The translations under genes were made by a program, and so were the position numbers. This document shows, piece by piece, positions 23,401 through 32,100 of a stretch of DNA of 32,994 bases. Positions within the stretch are counted from its first letter, which is position 1, and each line of letters begins with the position of its first letter. The notes beneath the pieces were generated by a model. That model did no database searches, was not told the origin of the DNA, and was given only the letters and a program-made list of their open reading frames with translations. Source of the DNA: Lenisia limosa (taxonomy: Eukaryota > Breviatea); contig LPNZ01003103.1 in NCBI GenBank assembly GCA_001655205.1, positions 1 to 32,994 of the forward strand, read 5' to 3'.

Positions 23401-23963
23401 ACCCCGCCATTCCCTCCTGTTTACCCACTCAATGTGGAGCCTGCATCTTGGTTCACTTTGAAAGGTTTGCCCAACATATCATTTGGATAATACCCATTGT
23501 TCTACATGAGTTCTAGTTGACGATTTCAGTACTCCCAGCCTCCATGGATATGAAGGAGTTCTTTGGATACGGCCAACTTGATGTAATATCAAGGTAAGGG
23601 AGCTGCAGGTGTCATATTTAACCTGATATTCCCAATTAATGTATGGGCGGCTTCTGCCAGATATTATAGCCTTTTTGCCAAATCTCATATCTTCACATTT
23701 CCAGAAGCTGTTTGATTTACTGCCCTAGAATACAAACGTCGCTATCGACATTAGAATGGGACCACATAGACTGCCGATTAGGATTGCTCAGTCGTAAGCT
23801 CACCTCGAATTTATAATCTCTACCTCAGTCCTTCTTCCCCCCAACTGTTTTAGATGACGCGTTAGCAGTGAAGCGTGAGATTCCTTTCTGGAATGACGGA
23901 AGGGATGTTATTCAGTACCTTGTTGACGAAATTATGGTCCCTTTAACCCAGAACCTCGTCTGA
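20477..23963 (+). CDS. DUF676-type serine hydrolase (putative lipase) with long charged insert
   Basis: Members of this alpha/beta-hydrolase family (yeast ROG1-like, plant DUF676) cleave lipid esters. Fifteen exons are in phase: 20477-20587, 20724-20800, 20850-20977, 21094-21220, 21273-21339, 21403-21509, 21570-21662, 21716-21842, 21971-22098, 22239-22416, 22834-23267, 23358-23464, 23530-23593, 23705-23793 and 23854-23963. They encode 648 residues and end in TGA. Visible motifs are the oxyanion-side LSHGLSGTSSDL, FDGIDAGGRRLAK, the nucleophile elbow ALIGHSLGGLYLRYAIG (Ser95), SVATPHLGSRR, ANTVNDIQVPYLTAS (Asp215), and W-D-H-I-D-C-R then LSHDALAVKR (His613, whose codon is split by the last intron). 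So the triad looks intact. Between Asp and His lies about 300 residues of Pro/Glu/Lys-rich, probably disordered sequence with a basic cluster (SKRRRRKGKKK). There is no signal peptide or membrane helix, so a cytosolic or nuclear location is plausible. Confidence 0.9.
22417..22833 (+). other. Long intron of the DUF676 gene
   Basis: At 417 nt this is the longest intron of the hydrolase gene. It is AT-rich, ends in ctaattag, and joins two exons of the disordered insert in phase 0. I found no supported exon, repeat or antisense gene in it. Confidence 0.6.
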
Positions 23964-24441
23964 GCCCTTTTTCTTGTTGACAGATAGTGTGTGTCTGTCT
24001 GTTTCTGTGTAATATTATTGTATTTATTTAAGAAGTGTTTACATTTGGTTATTATTTAGATAATTAGGCAAATGCGTCACTAATGTTGTTATGTCAGGAG
24101 GGAGATGCTACCAGCAAAGCATCAAGATGCCAGAGACCTGGAGGGATGCTAGAGGGCAGCTGGGGATTGGCTTGGGGGGCTGGGGAGGGNNNNNNNNNNN
24201 NNNNNNNNNNNNNNNNNNNNNNNNNNNNNNNNNNNNNNNNNNNNNNNNNNNNNNNNNNNNNNNNNNNNNNNNNNNNNNNNNNNNNNNNNNNNNNNNNNNN
24301 NNNNNNNNNNNNNNNNNNNNNNNNNNNNNNNNNNNNNNNNNNNNNNNNNNNNNNNNNNNNNNNNNNNNNNNNNNNNNNNNNNNNNNNNNNNNNNNNNNNN
24401 NNNNNNNNNNNNNNNNNNNNNNNNNNNNNNNNNNNNNNNNN
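23964..24441. other. Intergenic region with assembly gap, upstream of the Cys-rich gene
   Basis: This stretch follows the hydrolase stop. About 120 nt of T-rich sequence with gtgtgt repeats is a likely 3' UTR. A G-rich segment (24140-24189, rich in ggag/gctgggg) then leads into the N run 24190-24441. The promoter, 5' leader and start codon of the next gene are probably lost in the gap. No coding sequence can be supported before the gap. Confidence 0.5.
24190..24441. other. Assembly gap 4
   Basis: 252 N between the DUF676 gene and the signal-peptide exon of the Cys-rich gene. It removes that gene's start codon and probably its promoter. Confidence 0.95.
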
Positions 24442-27400
24442 AAACAGCTTGCAGTAACTGCTGCCCTTCTTTTCTTGTTCTTGAATATCAATCAATGTCT
24501 TTCGGAAGGTTGGTTGAAGTCTGTTTTTGATTGGTGACGTTTACTTTCGTCAGTGAGCACCCCCTTTGGTTATCTCCTTGAGTCAGGAGTGTTAAAGAGT
24601 TTTTCTTTCGATGTGGTGGGTTCTGTTGTTCTTTTGGAGCGTGACACCGTTTTGGACCTTTCAAGTGGTGACTCCCACATTGGTAGAGGGGGTTGCCTCA
24701 GCTTCTTCTTTCTGGTTTGGTATCACTATCCACTTATAATCTATTGGTGTACGTTTGACCATCATGATATTAGGTATCTCCGTCTTCGACAACCTCAACC
24801 AGGTGTACTCATCCGTCAAGTCTACCGGGGGCGTCCATACCATTGGTACGCTTTTCATCATATTCACTTATTATATAGTGAACAAAAATGCCGCCGAGGA
24901 GGCATCTTTCGAGCTTCCGGCCAATTCCCGTGTTCTTGCAATTGAGAAAGACGTTTGAGGGGATGTTGTGCAATTGCCGTCGGTACAATTTGTTTCCCGT
25001 TTTTTAATGACATACTGCCCATGAAGTGAAATGTGTTTCTTTTGCTGTCTTACTTTCAATTTCCACTTGTTTTTGCTGGGAAGCAATTCGGTTACCAAAT
25101 AGGCGTTTCAAGCACAGGACTCCCTCCTCATTCTTGCGGCCGACACAACCACTCACCGCTTCTTCCTTTCCAAGTACTCCTTCTCATCCAGTGTTTCCAT
25201 GACAGCTGTGGGTTTGGGTATTAGTTTATTCTTGTTTCGGTTTTCGTGACCATGCCAGGCTGGAATGCAACGCAAGGACCTGTCTACTACCTTCAAGTAT
25301 GCCGGAATCGGCGTGAGCGCCTTCGACCCCGTCGGCCGCCGCATGTTCTTCGTCATGGCCACGGTGGACGGCCAACAGTCTCTCGTCACTTTCGACGTCA
25401 AGACCATGTCTGTGACCTCCGTCGACAGCCTCACCACCACCGTTGTCTCCATGGACTACTGGGTCGGAAAGGGCCTCTACGTTGCCGCCTTCGACAGTGC
25501 TTCCGTAAGAGGGGGTTTGGATCGCCATGTTTGCAGTTTTGTCTCACGTTTTGTCAGAAGAAGAGTTCTCTCTACTCCTTCAACGCCGGCGTCTTCACCA
25601 AGGTTCATGAGTAGGTAAAGTAGTATATGCAAATCGATATTGTGAAACACGTAGTGTTTACAAATGGAGAGATAAGGAGAGGTGCAAAGCTAATTAAGTC
25701 GACTCCTAAAACGGCTTCATTTGACCCCACCTCAGATTTGCCGACACATCGATGTATCTCTTCAGCAGCGATCTTGACCAGCTCTCCGGTACCATGACTT
25801 CCGTGGCAAAGAACCTGAACTCTCTCCAGCTAATTTCTGTTAATCTCAGCGACACCACTAACGAAGTTCATGCCAATATCTCCTCCAGCTCTCCCCTCTT
25901 CGACTTTTACTACAAGCACGGTGAGTAACTTCTTTTTTTTGCATTTCCCTGCCTCCTACTCATGTTCCAGTTGATGAGTGGACCTGCGAAAAGTTCTCTA
26001 ACGATGGTACCCCTGGATATAAACATGTAAGTTGGGGCAATCTTTTGAAGAATATTGGTTCTAAAGCCAGTTTGGGTGTAGATGCAGCTTGCGTTTCGGT
26101 TTCGGTTTCAATGCATCACATCCAGGACTACGCCCCTGGTATTGATGGCACCACCATTGCGCCCGGGACGATTGTCTCTGTCTCACCTGAGGCTGGCTAC
26201 TTCATCGTCGATAAGGGTGAGGGGGGAGGGGTACTTTTGTAAAATAAACAGCAAACATCTTTTAGCGTTGGGAATTGTCGGACAGCGGTTGTCACACTTT
26301 AGACGGCGACCACTCGGCTACCTGCCGTGCCACTAAGACCTGGAGCAAGTCCGGCTTCACCGTTGCCAAGGTTGGTACCCGCATGATGGAGTGCGTCTCA
26401 CTATCAGATCCCCTCCGTCTCCAATGTCCAAATGAACCCTCCGGCCACGCCGTCAGTCGAGACCATCACGCTGACGTTCAACGCCCTGGGCTCCAGCTCG
26501 GCTGCAGACTGTGTCATCCAGTGGACCGTCAAGGGCTACGTAAGCATCCATTGCAAATCGGTACCCACTCATCACTCAGGTTGTTCCTGAGACATCAACA
26601 GAGTTGTCCATCCGTGACTACAACAATGGTATTCTTCTCAACGAGGGCGACGTTGTATCTGTATGCAGGAGCTTCTTTCAAGTCCAAACTGAGTGCATTT
26701 CTTGATAAATCCTTTTTTGGGGTCTCCTGGTGTGTCTCTGATGGATTAGGTCACCGTTACTCCACGCACCACTTCGGCCTACAATGAAGCCGACTATGCG
26801 CCCTTCACCTCGCCGGTTTCGGTGAGCCTTAGGCCTCTTGCTTTCAAAGAACAACCTTTTTTGTCTTCAAATAGCCTGATGTAATCCTTTTTGCTTTGGA
26901 GATTGACTGCTTAGATTTCCACCACTGCCGTTGCTTGCTCTGACTACTGCCGCAGCTGCTCTTCGCAAACCATGTGTTCCGAGTGTTATGACAACTACTT
27001 CGTCAAATTCGTGAGCTAGCCACGAAATAAGAAGGCACTTGTTGAAGACGCTCTGACTGACCCTCCAGGATAAGGGCGCTCTGATCTGCTCGCCCTGTCC
27101 TGAAGGCTGCCCCACGTGCACGGCAACCGGAACCTGCGATGTCTGTGCTGAGGGTCTCAGATGGCACGAGGGCAAGTGTGTCGTATGGGGGGGGACTTGA
27201 CATCTGCCTAATATGATCTGATATGTACTTTGTTTTAACTCTTCAGGCCTGTAGCGGTGCAACATTCCCATCAGCCAGCAACACACCTGGATCGTGCATT
27301 ACCTGTGCGGACGGCTGTGCCTCATGTGAAGGTCCCGGCCTGGGCAAGTGCACGGCCTGCCAGGAGGGCATGCATAGAGACTTTACCCTGGGCTCTTGTG

Positions 27401-28985
27401 TCGCCAAATGTGCTGACGGACAGTTTGCTCAGACCAGCAACTCCTTCTCTGATTGCACCGTTAGTGGGGAACATGGAATTTTACCCAACCCCAGGAATTT
27501 TATTCATAACTTGGGTAAAATTCCACTTTTTTTGTGAGTTTATGAATTCGTATGTCAGCATGCCTCACAACACAGGACTGTACGGAAGGCTGTGACAAGT
27601 GCAGCGCCAAGGGTCTTGACGATTCGGTGTGCTCGCAGTGCAAGGAGGGCTACCACCGCTCCCTCTCCGGCGTCTGTGTCTCCAACATCCAGGTAGAGTG
27701 CCCCAAGTTCTACTACCTCAACAAGGACAATGCTGAGGCCATGTGCTCAGGTTCGTCTCTAACTACCTTTCCTTCTGTTGACTCCTTTAGAATGCCTTGA
27801 CAACTGCGAGCAATGCATCGACGGCAACACGTGCCAGAAGTGCAAAGACTGTAAGCGGCCTAGTCATGTGAAATACATAGAATGGCCATCCCTTACTAAC
27901 CTTGCAGTCACCGACAAATGGAACGACGACGGCTATGACGTCTGCACTGCCGCTTGCACCGAACCATCCCCGGATAGAACTCACATCATCACTGACATCA
28001 CATCTTGTGCCAGCCACTTCTGTAGGCTCTTTTGCTTTTAGTAGCTTGTCAAATTTTGGCTTGCCTCTCAGAATATAACCCCCCCCCCCCAGACGGGNNN
28101 NNNNNNNNNNNNNNNNNNNNNNNNNNNNNNNNNNNNNNNNNNNNNNNNNNNNNNNNNNNNNNNNNNNNNNNNNNNNNNNNNNNNNNNNCTCCGGCGCCAA
28201 CGTTGCCACCTGCGAATACGTCATGGGGCAGTCCATGTGGACTGGCTTCGACTGTCGCCGCAGTATGCTAGAGGGAAAGCGTTGCTGTCTTTCATTATTG
28301 AATATAGGGCTAAAACCACGCAATCTTGGATTGAATATGGTTGTAATTTTGGCGACTCACACTTCGCAGAGGCCGACTCGGACGAACAGGGTGAAAACAG
28401 CTCTATCGACAACCTGGAGGGACAGGAGACGGTTCTTGCCTCGTCAACTGAGGAAAGCAGCACGACGGACAGCATCATTAAGGTCTCGGGTGTGAGTGTT
28501 GTCGCCATCGGAGCCGCTGCAATGATTGTGGTCTTGGCCAGGCGCAAGTCCCCCGAGGCCGAGGACGTCATCAACAAGGAGATGGGCTTCATTGGTAAGC
28601 TACTAGCCTTTTGCATCAATTCTCGTCTCTGCTGCCCTATTGACCAGTCAGAATCTGAGGCAATCACCTTCGACGCCAATGACGATGTTGCCACTGTCCC
28701 CGATAGCTCCTCCAACCAGGGCGCCAGCCTTAACGTGGGTACCCTCGCAGATATTTTCTAACCTTGTAGTCTGAGTTTATGATGAGCATGGACTTCAACA
28801 ACACCATGAACGAGGCCGATGTCGACGATGATAGCAGCGAAGACGGCAGGGAGTACTCCTTCATCACCGAGTCGTCCACCGGCCTTCCTTCCACCAACCT
28901 GTCATCTGATGGCAGCGTTGGCACCGCGGAATACACGTATCTCACCACCATGGAGCCTTCCGTCACTCCCCAGTCCTTCCTCTAG
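24442..28985 (+). CDS. Type I membrane protein: propeller-like ectodomain, furin-like CxxC repeats, TM helix, YxxPhi tail
   Basis: Twenty-four exons are in phase: first <24442-24508, then 24554-24667, 24774-24845, 24879-24952, 25118-25192, 25259-25504, 25558-25610, 25736-25920, 25971-26026, 26126-26230, 26266-26370, 26408-26539, 26580-26660, 26750-26821, 26915-27010, 27069-27179, 27247-27459, 27576-27750, 27791-27850, 27908-28021, <28189-28262, 28370-28594, 28652-28734 and 28770-28985. About 930 residues are visible. The ATG and part of one exon are lost in gaps. The first exon encodes a signal peptide (AVTAALLFLFLNINQCLS). Next come blade-like beta repeats (VLAIEKDDSLLILAADTT, AFDPVGRRMFFVMATVDG) and an Ig/Fn3-like stretch. 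About five Cys-rich units follow (CADGCASCEGPGLGKCTAC, CTEGCDKCSAKG), then a Ser/Thr stalk, one TM helix (VSVVAIGAAAMIVVLA) with a basic stop (RRK), and an acidic tail carrying YSFI and YTYL. It resembles protist Cys-rich surface proteins; its function is unknown. Confidence 0.85.
28098..28188. other. Assembly gap 5
   Basis: 91 N in the Cys-rich gene, following about 11 C in the intron after 28021. The start of the exon that resumes with SGANVATCEYVMG is hidden. Confidence 0.95.
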
Positions 28986-29191
28986 GCTGTCCTTGTTATG
29001 TATCCTGTGTATGTTATGTAGTAATATGTTTATTGTTAAGTTTGGATATTGTTAGCACAGTTGTTGTTTTTATTGATGCACTTTAATTTGTCATTAAATG
29101 GCATTCATCTTTGTTCAGAATTTGATCAAGAAAAACAACACAGCCTAATTACAACTTAACTTCAGCTTCAAACTCAAAACAAGACAAAGAA

Positions 29192-32100
29192 TCAAAACTG
29201 ACTACTTGTTATTATCGTTCGAGCGTCTGCCTTTTTGCGATATTTCAGTTCAGAAAAGCTGAAGAATCAGAACGAGACTGGTGGTAAAAATATTAACACG
29301 TCTAAACGAAGACCTGCGAACCTTAGTCGGGTTGAGGACTCATCCCGCAGTACAACTCGAGCCTTCTTGTTGAACTCCTGGGTTTTCTGCTTTGTCAGTT
29401 CAAATGATAAATGTCAATCCTCTTCTCAACTCTGGACCTGCCAACATCTCCAATTCCATTGCTTAGTTATTATTGCTGGGAAAAGCAACATTTTTCAGTG
29501 AAAGTTCTGAGATGGATGAATGTGTTTACTCTCTATTCTTTATTAAAGGGGAGGCCCCTCACCTTGGCTTGGCCCTCGGCTATGCCCCAGGTTGTGAGAC
29601 ATCGCTGCGTGGCTTCTTCCTGATTCAAGAGCGCGATAGTTCTGTGGGAGGGTAAGATATACAAAATGAGAAATAAAAACAAGGCTGTATGTATCTGGCC
29701 GAAGTCATCCAATTATCACGCTTTTCCTAGATATTGAATAATAGTAATTCACCCAATCATTTGCCTTATAACTCTGTGCACACTTCTGCATGCCTCCCCA
29801 GCTAGAGCCGCCTACGGGTCAAGTGCAAAGTGGATTAGAGCGTCACATCCCTCTTCCTGGATTGTAGCAAGCCGAATGTTTGACTCTCGAATATAATCGA
29901 TAAAATCGGGCGACATTTTATCCAGAGAAATGAGAATTGAAACGTCTTTTTCTGAAAATGTGAGCAGCATTTTAAAACAAATGTTAACACAAAATAGGCT
30001 TTCCTACCTATTTTCTCTAATGATTCAAGCTTGTCATTAACATCAAAAAGGTAGTCAGACACAGTGGGATTTCGAATTCGTAAATTCCGACAGATAATAT
30101 ATCTAAAGAAATCAGCAACTCTCATTTAAAGCGCACCTTTCAGAGTTGGCAGGTCTTGATGTGAAAGGCTTTACAATGGCAATGCTCTCAAAATGTAGAG
30201 ACATGATATAGAGAAGGCCGACGGTAAAGGGCATGAAAGCGTCGAAAAGCTTGCAGACAAAGTCTCCACCTGTTGAAATTATATCGTAAACTCTTTGTTT
30301 GAAAGGTAGAATAGACAGTTAAAAACAAAGCGTTTCATGTGTGAACACCCAAAAACCCCACCTTTTCGCACAGTACACAAAGCAGTGTTAAACTGGCAAA
30401 GAACTAGACGTTTGAGATGGTCTTCTTGAAAGTTCTCATCATCTGCTGTAGAAAAGCCCTGAGAAGTCAACTCCAACCACTAAAAGAGAGCAGTTCACCA
30501 TCCCCGCTTACACCATCGGCCATCAATAGGTCAAGTCCAACTCCCCGTGTTCTTTCGTCAATTACAGCTTGGTAGGACTTTACGTTCGCTTTCTTGTAGA
30601 TATCACCGGTATTGTCCTCTAGACGAGAAAATATGTTACAAAAAGCATGAGGTACCCAGCCTATCAAGTCCACGGCTAACCTCCATAGACGGCTTTGAAT
30701 GACTGCGGTAATAGCTTAAACTGAACTGTTAGCCCCAAAAACAAAACACCCAGAAAATGCTACTCTATGCAATTGTCCCAGCCCTGCCAACAGTTCCGAT
30801 TTTGAAGTCATTTTCTCCAACAAGAGTCATCCCTTGAAAGTCAACACGAAAGCAAAATCATGAAAGAAGTCAAAGCGTTGCATTTTACATACCTGTTCCA
30901 AAGCATTTCGACCCAAGTTTGTGGATTACGTATTGCGAGAACCCTCCAGGCCCTGCACAGACGTCGCCAAAGTAAAACTTTTTCTGAATATGAGTTGGAC
31001 TTGAGAAATTCAAAAAGTTAGTTGAAGTGTTTGTGAGAACTGTCAGTAATATTGCATCAGAACTTATGCTTACATCGGCTGGAATATGAGATGCTGGAGG
31101 GAGAAGAGAAGCCATATGGTCTAAATTGGCCATTTTCACTGCAGCCCGGTTTCCAAATAAGTTTTTCGCTCTGTTGATATCCTAAAGAGTAACTTCAGTC
31201 TTTTTAGTGGAAATAAGTTGCCAAGAAATAGCACCAACCTCATGCGGGTTTGCCTTTTTCCTTGCTTCCATAAAGGTCTTACTATCTAATTTGCCGAATT
31301 TGTCCTAAAAAAGTAAAGAAAAAAACTCCAGATTCTGTAAACAAAACAGACGCTCAAACCTTCGCTTTGAAAAGATCTGCTACAAGCTTTTTACCGCAAA
31401 ATGTCTCAAAATCAATTCGGCTTCTGTCCTACAACGATAAACAAGAATCCCTCAGAAGAACCAAACACCCACAAACAGCAGGACATTCCTCATAGCCCAT
31501 ATCAAACCAAACACCCACAAACAGCAGGACATTCCTCGTAGCCCATATCGAACCACTTCTGGACTGTCATGTCTTCAAGAGGCTCGGGAGCTACACAACA
31601 ATAAGCATGGGTACGCGCAATTTACCTTTCTGTGGTGGAAGCCAGGACCAAGCTTCCTCATGAGGAATGAACCTGAATGGTTATTGATGTCGCACGACTT
31701 ATGCTGCCACTTACCTGCCCATGTTTGGCTTGGTATGGACATATTTTGTTTTGAGAACGTCGTCCTCTTCAGGCACCTCGTAGCCAAGTCCTAAACATTA
31801 CCGCCGATAGGACACTTAACTTACTCAATTTATGACCCCTTTTAATTAAAATCAAATCTCATATTACACAGTCCATATTTAAAATCAAGACTGATGTAGA
31901 AGTCAATGCGTAATCCAGCTTACCAGCCTTGAACCCTCCTCCCGATTCGATAACAGCCTGACGACGTGCCATGGTTTTACCAATCTTTGAATCGGATGTT
32001 AGCCCAAATTTTTCCTAAAGGAGTGATAAGAATCGGTGACGCCTTGTTTGTTCAGGAGATTGCGATAATTTTCCTCAGCTTACAAAGAGGCCCTTCTTTT

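Noticed and set aside
24083-24189. ORFs running into the N gap in both directions
   Set aside because: Their length comes from translated N. The visible part is G-rich, with no start context, splice site or family similarity.
29473-29655. Plus-strand ORF of about 60 codons between the Cys-rich gene and CMTR1
   Set aside because: It is antisense to a well-supported CMTR1 exon (29563-29641) and has no splice or family support of its own.
29812-29814. TAG as the stop codon of CMTR1
   Set aside because: The triplet is part of the donor CC|GTAGGC. Splicing 29642-29815 joins the frame to an exon encoding CLTTWGIAEGQAK, which matches the conserved C-terminal region of the family, so the gene continues to 29192.
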